A stretch of 11,802 nt of DNA from Candidatus Magasanikiibacteriota bacterium (GCA_003514455.1 DOQH01000050.1:14238-26039); one strand, 5' to 3'. Positions 1-6,925 are shown, counted from the stretch's first letter. Notes: generated by a model not told the origin, from the letters alone. Made by a program: numbers and translations.

Positions 1-860
1 TTTAACCCTTCTTTTAAATCCGGCCTTTGCAAAGCAAAATCTATATTTGCCTTTAAATACTCCAATTTATTGCCGGTGTCATAATATCGTCCGTTTTTTA
101 TTTCGCAAGCATAAACCGGAAACCCGCTCTGAATCAATTTATCAATGGCTTCGGGCAGCCATAATTCACCGCCTTTGCCCGGTTTTAAATTCTGCAAAAT
201 TGGAAAAATCTCACCTGGTAAAATATACGCTCCGTGCGTGGCCAAATCCGACGGCGCTTTACCCAAAGCCGGTTTTTCCACAATTTTTTTAATACGATGA
301 ATGTTACCGCTTACCGGCTCAACATCGGCAATGCCATAACGGCTGACATCTTCTTGGTCAACGCGCACGGCTGAAATCACTGCTCCGCCCAATTCCTCAT
401 ATACTTTCATCATCTGCGACAAGCGCGGAGGATTGGAATAAATAAACTCATCGCCCCATAAGACGGCAACATCTTCATCATCATCTATCAAATGGCGGCA
501 ACAATACACCGGCGTGGCATTGCCATACGGGCCTTTTTGGCGCACATAAATAAAATTGGCCATTTCCGCTATGCGGCGCACTTCTTCCAATTCTTTGGAT
601 TTGCCAGCCTCTTCCAACCGTTTTTCCAATTCATAAGGATAATCAAAATAGTCCTCAATAGAGCGCTTGTGCCAGCCGGTTACGATAATAATGTCTTTAA
701 TACCCGAAGCCACGGCCTCTTCCACCACATATTGAATAATGGGCTTGTCCACAATCGGGAGCATTTCCTTTGGCATGGATTTGGTGGCGGGCAAAAACCG
801 CGTACCGAAACCGGCCGCCGGAATTATTGCTTTGGTGATTTTGCGCTTGATTCGTTTCAT
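1..860 (-). CDS. galU: UTP--glucose-1-phosphate uridylyltransferase, 3' end cut by window edge
   Basis: Cytoplasmic enzyme that makes UDP-glucose from UTP and glucose-1-phosphate for cell-surface glycans. Reading the minus strand gives 286 uninterrupted codons up to the window edge. Near the N-terminus is the nucleotidyltransferase signature GFGTRFLPATK (about residues 17-27) followed by MPKEMLPIVDKP (29-40). Further on are WGDEF, the sugar-nucleotide motif IVEKPALG and a C-terminal KNGRYYDTGN stretch, all typical of GalU. The ATG at 860 gives the N-terminus MKRIKRKITKAIIPAAG, which matches the usual family start. An in-frame ATG at 950 would add 30 residues encoded by the hairpin repeat at 868-937, so the true start is uncertain. 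No Shine-Dalgarno sequence precedes either ATG. A likely own promoter lies at 955-963. Its position after a pilin pair and a cell-wall hydrolase suggests a cell-envelope neighbourhood. The family call is very secure. Confidence 0.95.
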   Translation of the reverse strand, partial: MKRIKRKITKAIIPAAGFGTRFLPATKSMPKEMLPIVDKPIIQYVVEEAVASGIKDIIIVTGWHKRSIEDYFDYPYELEKRLEEAGKSKELEEVRRIAEMANFIYVRQKGPYGNATPVYCCRHLIDDDEDVAVLWGDEFIYSNPPRLSQMMKVYEELGGAVISAVRVDQEDVSRYGIADVEPVSGNIHRIKKIVEKPALGKAPSDLATHGAYILPGEIFPILQNLKPGKGGELWLPEAIDKLIQSGFPVYACEIKNGRYYDTGNKLEYLKANIDFALQRPDLKEGL

Positions 861-867
861 AGAGGAT

Positions 868-937
868 AGGGTCTGCCTATATCTTTTTTTTGCTGCGGAC
901 TGTCGCCGCGACTGCAAAAAAGATATAGGCAGACCCT
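868..937 (-). repeat. Long hairpin repeat, copy 1 (AGGGTCTG family)
   Basis: Inverted repeat of 70 nt. Positions 868-884 pair perfectly with 921-937 (17 bp), extended by a T-run/A-run and GC/GC. The centre, read on the minus strand, is AGTCGCGGCGACAGTCCGCA, which can itself fold through GCGG/CCGC. The ends AGGGTCTG...CAGACCCT and the core match the copy at 2971-3036, but the 8 bp between end and T-run (CCTATATC here) do not. It has no open reading frame of its own and no T-tract after the stem, so it is not a standard terminator. The shape suggests a REP- or MITE-like non-autonomous element; that reading is an inference. Confidence 0.85.
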
Positions 938-954
938 CTTTATTCTTCATAATA

Positions 955-963
955 ATTATATCA
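955..963 (-). promoter_or_regulatory. Extended -10 promoter for galU
   Basis: On the minus strand this reads TGATATAAT, a perfect TATAAT box with an upstream TG. It starts 8 nt after the stop of the PilX-like gene. The predicted transcription start is near 948, which would either give a leaderless message starting at the in-frame ATG at 950 or an 88-nt leader containing the whole hairpin repeat before the ATG at 860. No good -35 box is visible, as is normal for extended -10 promoters. Confidence 0.6.
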
Positions 964-971
964 CACTTTTA

Positions 972-2348
972 CTATTTCACCTCTTCCCAACTGATCAACT
1001 GATATCCATTGCCTACAGGGAATGACGGCGGCGGACCAAAAGTCAGATTGGCGTCATAGGTGGTGTTGGTGTTTTTATAGCCGGAAATTATTGACCCGCC
1101 TTGCGTTACCCAGCTCCAAGTCCACACGCCATTGGAAACAACACTACCGTAAATAGTAAGCGAATCCAGTATATTGCCAGGATAATAAAATCTCTGCGCG
1201 CTGCCGTTTTGCGCGATTACCGCAGCGTCAATTTCCAAAATATTGGGCGAAAGACGCGGTATCAAAACATGATTTTGCGCCATGAGCCCCAACACATCCG
1301 AGCCGTCTTTATTAACATAAATAATATTATTGGGTATGGCAATGGAAGTGTAGGTGGCTGGTGAAACCGGAAACTTGCCCGAACCAACCGTGGCCTTGCC
1401 GCGCACTGTGCCATCCACCCAAGTCAAATCCTCAACAAAAATTAAACCATTGGCCGGTATGGCATAATTTTTATAAAATGTCTCGGTTTTAATATCGTAT
1501 GATTCATAATGTTTTACGCCATTGACATCTTTGCCATAACCTGGTGAAGGAATAGAATATAATGTTTTTACCTTGTAAGTGTCAAAGGTGCCATTGCTTT
1601 TAAATTTCAAATGCCAGCCCTTAAAGCCGGATGAGGAAAGATACACACCGGCGCTCTTGGCCCCGGCTTTCACATCAGCCAAATCCACGGTAATACCGTT
1701 AAAATCAAAAGCCGGCACTGGAAACTGCCAAAAATCTTGCGGCGTGCCATCGCCCCAGATGCCCGGCTTGGTTTGATTGTTACAGCCATGATACGTTTTG
1801 CAAGTGTAGGTTTCTTTGGCGCTGGAAATAATGGAGTCGGTGGTGCCGTCAAAACGGATGCCGCCATTGGCATGCAGTTTGCCATGAATCGCTTCAGTGT
1901 CACCAATCCAAACATCTGAATTGGTGAGAAAAGCGTAGTCAGTGAGCGATGGAAAACCAATTCTCGCTTTGAGTTTTCGTTTAGTGTTGGGATAAGCGAC
2001 AGTGTAACCAATGGATTCCACCGTAACAATACTTGAACCGGCCGGCGGCGGAGTAATATTCAAAGAATATTCCCCGATTTTATTACCGTCTTTGTCATAA
2101 TAATTATGAACATACGGCCCGGCTTGGCCAGTGCCGTCTTGATAATCAGTCTCATCATGCGCTAAATGCCATTTGTAATATTCAATACCGGCCTCGGCCA
2201 TTTGAAACGCCATTTCGCTTCCGTGCTTTTGCCTGGCCGCGCGATTTTCCATAAAACCAAAACCGGAAATGCTGGTTACGACCATGCTCAAAGCCAAGGC
2301 TGAAAAAACTAAAGTCATCACTAATATATTTCCTTTTTGTTTCATCAT
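972..2348 (-). CDS. PilX-like pilus/pseudopilin-associated protein with large C-terminal domain
   Basis: A 458-residue protein that starts MMKQKGNILVMTLVF and has one hydrophobic N-terminal helix (about residues 7-30). Its helix then continues into FQMAEAGIEYYKWHL, the AEAGIEyy element typical of PilX/GspK-type minor pilins. A glycine sits just before the hydrophobic stretch, as in a type III prepilin signal, but the +5 glutamate of major pilins is missing, which is usual for PilX/GspK proteins. The remaining 400 residues are rich in Gly, Ser, Thr and aromatics, probably beta-rich and exposed outside the cell. One close Cys pair (CKTYHGC, around residue 183) could form a disulfide. The start lies 1 nt after the stop of the upstream prepilin gene, so the two are translationally coupled. 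It probably works in a type IV pilus tip or a pseudopilus. The ligand or role of the large domain cannot be told. Confidence 0.8.
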   Translation of the reverse strand: MMKQKGNILVMTLVFSALALSMVVTSISGFGFMENRAARQKHGSEMAFQMAEAGIEYYKWHLAHDETDYQDGTGQAGPYVHNYYDKDGNKIGEYSLNITPPPAGSSIVTVESIGYTVAYPNTKRKLKARIGFPSLTDYAFLTNSDVWIGDTEAIHGKLHANGGIRFDGTTDSIISSAKETYTCKTYHGCNNQTKPGIWGDGTPQDFWQFPVPAFDFNGITVDLADVKAGAKSAGVYLSSSGFKGWHLKFKSNGTFDTYKVKTLYSIPSPGYGKDVNGVKHYESYDIKTETFYKNYAIPANGLIFVEDLTWVDGTVRGKATVGSGKFPVSPATYTSIAIPNNIIYVNKDGSDVLGLMAQNHVLIPRLSPNILEIDAAVIAQNGSAQRFYYPGNILDSLTIYGSVVSNGVWTWSWVTQGGSIISGYKNTNTTYDANLTFGPPPSFPVGNGYQLISWEEVK

Positions 2349-2349
2349 A

Positions 2350-2946
2350 CTATTCTTTCAAATTTCTAATTTCCACTTGACTGGTTACAATTAATGGCTC
2401 CGGAGAAATATACGCATCTTGTTCAATTGTCAAAGTGATTTTGGCCAAACGAATGTCCGTAACATTGACCGGAAAAGTCAAAGCAGATGTAGTGCCATCG
2501 TAATTAGCATCGTAAAAAGAAAAAATCTGATCGGAAATAACATTTTGCGCAATCGTGGCAACAACTTCATTAGCTGAATTATATGTCAAAGGAGTGCCGG
2601 TTGGTTTAATCACTCCTTTTTTAAAAATTTCTCCGTCTAAAAAATATCGCACTTTTTCGCGATAAGTGTCAGCATCAATATCGCTGTAGAAAGTAAAAGC
2701 ACTGGCCGTGGCTGTTTCAATCAAATATGAACCGATTGAAGAAGTGTCAGCCCGCCGCGCTTCTTTAACAAAATTTTCCAAAGCAGTTCGCGCTTCTTTT
2801 TGGCCCTGCAATTGCGCAAAAGTAACATATTGCGTGCGAAAAGCTCCGAGCATTAAATAGCCCAGGCCGACAAGCAAAAGCATAAAAATTCCCAAAACAA
2901 CCACAATCTCAATCAGAGTAAATCCTTTTTTAGAAAAATCCTCCAT
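2350..2946 (-). CDS. PilW/PulJ-like minor prepilin (N-terminal methylation motif)
   Basis: A 198-residue protein with a classic type III signal: a short leader MEDFSKKG, then FTLIEIVVVLGIFMLLLVGL. Prepilin peptidase should cut after Gly8 and methylate Phe1; the +5 glutamate is present. The membrane helix runs to about residue 33, and the helix continues into a QLQGQKEARTALENFVKEAR segment (split here across about residues 42-62) typical of PilW/PulJ-type minor pilins. A small beta-rich head follows. It is the first gene of a two-gene operon with the PilX-like gene, as minor pilin genes usually are. The start codon lies just 9 nt after the -10 box at 2956-2964, so the message would be leaderless or nearly so. 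The exact minor pilin subtype is uncertain; the prepilin class is not. Confidence 0.87.
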   Translation of the reverse strand: MEDFSKKGFTLIEIVVVLGIFMLLLVGLGYLMLGAFRTQYVTFAQLQGQKEARTALENFVKEARRADTSSIGSYLIETATASAFTFYSDIDADTYREKVRYFLDGEIFKKGVIKPTGTPLTYNSANEVVATIAQNVISDQIFSFYDANYDGTTSALTFPVNVTDIRLAKITLTIEQDAYISPEPLIVTSQVEIRNLKE

Positions 2947-2955
2947 ATATTTTCA

Positions 2956-2964
2956 ATTATACCA
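2956..2964 (-). promoter_or_regulatory. Extended -10 promoter for the minor-pilin operon
   Basis: The minus strand reads TGGTATAAT, a perfect -10 box with the TG extension. The same nonamer serves hppA at 10446-10454. Transcription should begin around 2949, about three bases from the ATG at 2946. The -35 position falls inside the hairpin repeat at 2971-3036 and does not resemble TTGACA, so the extended -10 probably carries promoter recognition. Confidence 0.7.
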
Positions 2965-2970
2965 CTAATA

Positions 2971-3036
2971 AGGGTCTGTATGTTAATTTTTGCAGTCGCG
3001 GCGAAATCCGCAGCGCAAAAATTAACATACAGACCC
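2971..3036 (+). repeat. Long hairpin repeat, copy 2 (AGGGTCTG family)
   Basis: Positions 2972-2993 and 3015-3036 form a perfect 22-bp inverted repeat. The 21-nt centre holds an inner GCGG/CCGC hairpin (2998-3001 with 3008-3011). Ends (GGGTCTG/CAGACCC), T-run, GC step and core AGTCGCGGCGA...TCCGCAGC are shared with copy 1 at 868-937, while the 8-bp middle (TATGTTAA) is unrelated to that of copy 1. Read by its core sequence it lies in the opposite orientation to copy 1 and against local transcription. It begins 7 bases beyond the pilin -10 element and ends 6 bases from the stop codon of the hydrolase gene. An outer AATAAGGG (2967-2974) could also pair with CCCTTATT (3040-3047). Confidence 0.87.
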
Positions 3037-3042
3037 GCACCC

Positions 3043-4329
3043 TTATTTAACATATAAAAATGGATTCACACGCACTCCGCCAACAATTACTTCAAAATGC
3101 AAATGTGGACCAGTGGAACGGCCGGTATTGCCTGACAAAGCAATCACATCTCCCTTAGACACTTCCTGTCCAACAGAAACATAAAGTTTACTATTATGAG
3201 CGTAACGAGTTTTCAATCCATTACTATGCCGCAATACCACTTGATAACCATATCCACCGCGATTCCAGCCGGATGTTTCCACCACACCGTCCAAAGCTGC
3301 ATAAACAGATGTTCCGGTTGAAATACCCACATCAATACCAGTGTGACGCCAAGTAAAATATTGAGTGATACGACGACCAACTGTTGGCCAAAGCATGCCC
3401 AAACCGGAAACCTTTAAAGCTGGCGGACGATTGCCGGCAATTTGACTTGCAGGCGCGGTAGGCACAATAATCCTCTTACCTTCAGGCACAACAAGCACCT
3501 CTCCGATTGGCAATTCATCCTCAGTTAGATGATTAAAATCAATAATTTTTTGCGCTTCGGCTTTATACAACGCGGCAATTTTTTTAATACTATCACCTTT
3601 TTTAACTTTGTGAGACACGCCATTAATCGGCAAAATACTTAAAGAATCACCCGGTTGCAAGATTGACCTCAATGTTAATTTATTTTCAATCAAAATCGTC
3701 TCTATATTGATTTGAAATTTTTGAGACATACTGCCGATAGTATCTCCGGGTTGCACAACATATTTAACAATTTTAAAACGGCCAACACCAAATTCAGCTC
3801 CTGGAATAATTGTGGGCGCAATCAATGCCGCGTCATTGGAAGTTAGACCCGTGGTTTCTGTTGGGACAAAATCAGGTGATTCTGAACCTGGAGCGACCAC
3901 AGACAACGAGCCCTGATCCCACGCCGGAGTGTTGGAAGAAGGCATATCTAAATTTGTCACTTCTTCAAAAATTTCCGCGTCTTCATCTTCAGTCGGACCA
4001 AGATATGTAAACAGCAAACTATAACGACCGCCCAGATATTTATTATCAGACAACGCCTTGGTTTCTCCAGAGGACAAAATTAGAGCGACAAATAATGATA
4101 AAACAAATAAAATTTGTCGCCTACCAAGAATCGACTCAATGATTTTTTCCAACCAATGCTTGAACGATAAAATAATTTTGTAAATCGGAAAGAAAAAAAA
4201 TCTCGCCAACCCGCGACCAAGTCCTTCCAGATATTGGCCCGGAACAAAAAATAAAAAGGTTAACGCCCGTTTTATGCGCATTAACCAATTAACAAAAATC
4301 AATGTAAATTTTAAGCTAAATTTAGACAT
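3043..4329 (-). CDS. Membrane-anchored peptidoglycan hydrolase: LysM, LysM, M23 peptidase
   Basis: A 428-residue protein likely to cut peptide cross-links in peptidoglycan outside the membrane. About 70 basic, aromatic residues precede one clear membrane helix (about 73-87, QILFVLSLFVALILS). A low-complexity linker follows, then LysM 1 (about 189-234, YVVQPGDTIGSMS), LysM 2 (about 239-283, HKVKKGDSIKKIA) and a C-terminal M23 domain (about 320-425). The zinc site looks complete: H329 and D333 in HTGID, H378 in RYAH, and H409/H411 in HLHFE. This resembles MepM/NlpD-type envelope proteins, but whether it is an active endopeptidase or an amidase activator cannot be shown by sequence; the intact ligands favour activity. 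The first 50 residues contain several short hydrophobic patches that may lie along the membrane. No Shine-Dalgarno is seen before the ATG at 4329. The gene is divergent from the exporter operon. Confidence 0.93.
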   Translation of the reverse strand: MSKFSLKFTLIFVNWLMRIKRALTFLFFVPGQYLEGLGRGLARFFFFPIYKIILSFKHWLEKIIESILGRRQILFVLSLFVALILSSGETKALSDNKYLGGRYSLLFTYLGPTEDEDAEIFEEVTNLDMPSSNTPAWDQGSLSVVAPGSESPDFVPTETTGLTSNDAALIAPTIIPGAEFGVGRFKIVKYVVQPGDTIGSMSQKFQINIETILIENKLTLRSILQPGDSLSILPINGVSHKVKKGDSIKKIAALYKAEAQKIIDFNHLTEDELPIGEVLVVPEGKRIIVPTAPASQIAGNRPPALKVSGLGMLWPTVGRRITQYFTWRHTGIDVGISTGTSVYAALDGVVETSGWNRGGYGYQVVLRHSNGLKTRYAHNSKLYVSVGQEVSKGDVIALSGNTGRSTGPHLHFEVIVGGVRVNPFLYVK

Positions 4330-4338
4330 TGTTGATGA

Positions 4339-4367
4339 TTGACATATTAGCAGATTTTTGCTAAAAT
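4339..4367 (+). promoter_or_regulatory. Promoter of the exporter operon (TTGACA-N17-TAAAAT)
   Basis: A perfect -35 box TTGACA (4339-4344), a 17-nt spacer and a -10 box TAAAAT (4362-4367) preceded by TGC at 4359-4361. Transcription should start around 4374. That leaves a leader of about 29 nt before the ATG at 4403, and places the upstream TTG at 4358 outside the message. The spacer contains the palindrome TTAGCA-N6-TGCTAA (4347-4352 with 4359-4364), a possible operator. Confidence 0.75.
4344..4352 (-). promoter_or_regulatory. Possible divergent -10 for the LysM-M23 gene
   Basis: On the minus strand this reads TGCTAATAT, an imperfect -10 with the TG extension, 14 nt before the ATG at 4329. 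No convincing -35 is present (TTCCAA at the 17-nt spacing). It shares position 4344 with the -35 of the divergent exporter promoter, so the two promoters could not be occupied together. Confidence 0.4.
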
Positions 4368-4402
4368 TGGAATATCCTATAAATAATTTTAACTTTCAAC
4401 AT

Positions 4403-6202
4403 ATGAAAATTTTAAGCAAAAGAAATATCGTAATTTTCGCGATTTTAATCGTGATTTTCATTTTTGGCGCATGGAAATTATCACGACCTACGCCAACTCA
4501 AATCACCACAGCCAAAGTTGAACGCGGGAAATTGGTGCAGTCAATTGAACCATCGGGCACAATAAAAACTAAGTCCGAAATCAACCTTAATTTTGACGCA
4601 ACCGGCCGTATTGCCGCAATTAATGTAAAAGTGGGCGATATTGTTAAATCCGGGCAAATGCTTGCCAAACTGGATACAAAAAATCTGGATTCCAACGTAA
4701 TGCAAGCGGCCGCTGACTTGGAAAAAGCCAAGGGCAATTTGGCGGCCTACGAAGCCGGCTCAACCTTGGAAACCATTGCTCAATATGAGGCGGATGTTCA
4801 AAAAGCAGAAGCCAATTTACTCAAGGCGCAAGTGGATTTGGCCAATTTGAAAGCCGGCTTGGCGCAAACCTACAAAAATGCTTATGAAAATCAAATTACT
4901 GTTTTGCAAGGCGCGCTTGCTCCAATGGAAACAGCAATGACGGATATGGATTCGGTGTTGGGCATTGAAAACACCTCGTCCAATGACACATTTGATAAAG
5001 CCATTACCACTTTGGATAATTCTTCTTTTTATTATTCCCAAGCCAAGGTTGATTTTCAAACTGCCAGAACAAAAATCAATGACTCCAAAACCTCAACTAA
5101 TAATTTAATCGCGCAATCTAGTTACTCGGATATTGAAAACGCCAGTACCAAAACTAAAATAGCGCTTGATGCCACAGCTACTTCTTTAAACAGTTCATGG
5201 ACTGTTTTGGATAAACTGGATACACTAAATTCATCGCACAATCTTTCCGCCGCCACAGTCACAGCTAAAAAAACCACACTGGACACTGACAAAGCTGCCA
5301 TTACTACCAAAAAAACCGCGACGCTCGCCGGCGAACAATCCATTACTTCTGCCAAATTAAACTATGGCCAGGAGTCGGGTGCCTCTGGCTCATCACAAGT
5401 TGCGCAATACGAAGCCAGTGTAAAAATCTATGAAGCCGCTCTAGCCGGAGCGCAAGCAACTCTTGCAATTAAAAAAGCCCCGCCTCGCGAAGTTGATTTA
5501 CAATCATACAAAGCGACCATATCTGCAGCAGAAGCATCCGTGGCCTCAGCCAATGCAAATCGCGGCAAAGCCATAATCTACGCTCCGGTTGACGGAGTTA
5601 TCACCAAAAAAAATAACGAAGTAGGCGAAACCACATCAGCTGCCACACCGGTTTTAATAATGATTGACAACACTGATTTTCAAAATGAAGTGGAAGTCAA
5701 CATATCAGAGGCCGACATTTCCAAAATCCGCAACATAATCGCAAGCAACAATGGCAAACCACAATCAGCCAAAGTTGTTTTGGATGCTTTGGGCACGGAA
5801 CAATCTTTTTACGCGGAAATTGTAGAAATTGATCCTGCACAAACTGTGATTTCGGATGTGGTGTATTATCGTGCCAAATTAAAAATAATGGGAAAGTATA
5901 AAAATGACGGTTCGGTTGACATGATTTTGACAAAAGAAAATTTGCAAGCAGTAAAACCGGGAATGACAGCCAGTGTGACGATTTACACTGACGAACGCGA
6001 TAATGTTTTAATGATTCCTGAACGCGCGGTGATTGTGAAAGACGGGAAAAAAATCGCGCGGGTTTTGATTGATAAAAAAACAAATAAAATTGAAGAAAAA
6101 GAAGTTGTGACAGGGCTTCGTGGCAATGAAGGCATGATTGAAATCATTTCCGGATTGAATGAAGGCGAAGAAGTGGTGACATTTATAAAAAATGGGACAT
6201 AA
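4403..6202 (+). CDS. MacA/YknX-like membrane-fusion (periplasmic adaptor) protein with long helical insert
   Basis: A 599-residue adaptor subunit of an ABC exporter. It has one N-terminal membrane anchor (about residues 8-26, NIVIFAILIVIFIFGAWKL), then the first half of a lipoyl domain (about 57-92, with GRIAAINVKVGDIVKSGQ), a helical hairpin (about 97-388), the second lipoyl half (about 388-430, with APVDGVITKKNNEVGE), and beta-barrel plus membrane-proximal domains. The end ALVNEGEEV-like segment here is SGLNEGEEVVTF. MacA and YknX are nearer 370-380 residues; the excess lies in the hairpin, where about 155-330 is Ser/Thr/Ala/Lys-rich. The ATG at 4403 was chosen over a TTG at 4358 because the promoter's predicted start lies between them and because it places the anchor at the N-terminus. 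It heads the operon, 2 nt before the ATPase gene. Confidence 0.88.
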   Translation: MKILSKRNIVIFAILIVIFIFGAWKLSRPTPTQITTAKVERGKLVQSIEPSGTIKTKSEINLNFDATGRIAAINVKVGDIVKSGQMLAKLDTKNLDSNVMQAAADLEKAKGNLAAYEAGSTLETIAQYEADVQKAEANLLKAQVDLANLKAGLAQTYKNAYENQITVLQGALAPMETAMTDMDSVLGIENTSSNDTFDKAITTLDNSSFYYSQAKVDFQTARTKINDSKTSTNNLIAQSSYSDIENASTKTKIALDATATSLNSSWTVLDKLDTLNSSHNLSAATVTAKKTTLDTDKAAITTKKTATLAGEQSITSAKLNYGQESGASGSSQVAQYEASVKIYEAALAGAQATLAIKKAPPREVDLQSYKATISAAEASVASANANRGKAIIYAPVDGVITKKNNEVGETTSAATPVLIMIDNTDFQNEVEVNISEADISKIRNIIASNNGKPQSAKVVLDALGTEQSFYAEIVEIDPAQTVISDVVYYRAKLKIMGKYKNDGSVDMILTKENLQAVKPGMTASVTIYTDERDNVLMIPERAVIVKDGKKIARVLIDKKTNKIEEKEVVTGLRGNEGMIEIISGLNEGEEVVTFIKNGT

Positions 6203-6204
6203 TT

Positions 6205-6921
6205 ATGCCATTAATAAAAATCACTGACCTTTGCAAGGACTATGCCAATGACGGCGTATTAACCAAGGTTTTACATCACCTGAATTTTGAAATTGCAAAG
6301 GGTGAATTTACAGCTCTTATGGCTCCGTCCGGTTCGGGCAAATCAACATTGATGCACATTTTGGGGCTGTTGGATCGACCAACCTGCGGTATTTATGAAT
6401 TGGATGGCAAAGATGTAACCAAATTAAGTGATGATGAATTGGCTGAATTGCGCAATCACAAAATGGGTTTTGTTTTTCAATCATTTAACCTGTTGCCGCG
6501 CACCAGTGTGTTGGAAAATGTGAAACTGCCTCTTTTTTACGGCCACGCGCCAATTGACCAACACGATGAACTGGCCAAACGCGCGTTGGAATCAGTCGGA
6601 TTGGAACATCGTTTGCATTATTTATCAAATCAACTATCCGGTGGAGAAAAACAACGGGTGGCTATTGCTCGCGCTTTGGTAACTAATCCGGAAGTAATTT
6701 TTGCTGATGAACCAACCGGCAATTTGGACAGCAAATCCGGCGGGCAAGTAATGGAAATTTTACAAACTCTAAATCAATCCGGTCGCACAATAATCCTTGT
6801 CACCCACGAAACCTACACTGCCGAACACGCGCAAAGAATTATTCGTTTGAAAGACGGAGAAATTGTGAGCGATGAAAAAGTGCGTGACAGAAAAACAGCC
6901 GGAGATGGATTGATAAAGTGA
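6205..6921 (+). CDS. MacB/LolD-type ABC transporter ATP-binding protein
   Basis: A 238-residue ATPase that should power the exporter from the cytoplasmic side. All nucleotide-binding motifs are visible: Walker [10 protein letters not shown] (40-48), Q-loop [11 protein letters not shown] (Gln92), signature [15 protein letters not shown] (from 144), Walker B VIFADEP with Glu169, D-loop GNLDS, and H-loop VTHE (His201). The [15 protein letters not shown] and FQSFNLLPR forms are those of the MacB/LolD/YknY family. The first Walker A residue is Ala where the consensus has Gly. It lies 2 nt after the adaptor stop and 4 nt before the first permease start, and is a free-standing ATPase instead of being fused to the permease as in Escherichia coli MacB, so it resembles Bacillus YknY in layout. 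Confidence 0.94.
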   Translation: MPLIKITDLCKDYANDGVLTKVLHHLNFEIAKGEFTALMAPSGSGKSTLMHILGLLDRPTCGIYELDGKDVTKLSDDELAELRNHKMGFVFQSFNLLPRTSVLENVKLPLFYGHAPIDQHDELAKRALESVGLEHRLHYLSNQLSGGEKQRVAIARALVTNPEVIFADEPTGNLDSKSGGQVMEILQTLNQSGRTIILVTHETYTAEHAQRIIRLKDGEIVSDEKVRDRKTAGDGLIK

Positions 6922-6925
6922 TTTT

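Noticed and set aside
492..1002. Plus-strand open frames opposite galU and the PilX-like gene
   Set aside because: They are antisense shadows of strongly conserved or clearly pilin-like minus-strand genes and have no family features or ribosome sites.
868..3036. The two hairpin repeats as a CRISPR array or as intrinsic terminators
   Set aside because: The copies are 2 kb apart, in opposite orientation, with no spacers between direct repeats; neither stem is followed by a T-tract on either strand.
4358..4402. TTG start 15 codons upstream for the adaptor gene
   Set aside because: It overlaps the -10 element and lies upstream of the predicted transcription start; the ATG at 4403 places the membrane anchor right at the N-terminus.
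4330..4402. Small RNA or riboswitch in the divergent gap
   Set aside because: The only structure is a 6-bp palindrome explained by two facing TGCTAA promoter elements; no room for an aptamer.
5697..6083. 128-codon minus-strand frame inside the adaptor gene
   Set aside because: Antisense to conserved lipoyl and barrel regions, with no recognisable motif and no promoter or ribosome site noted.
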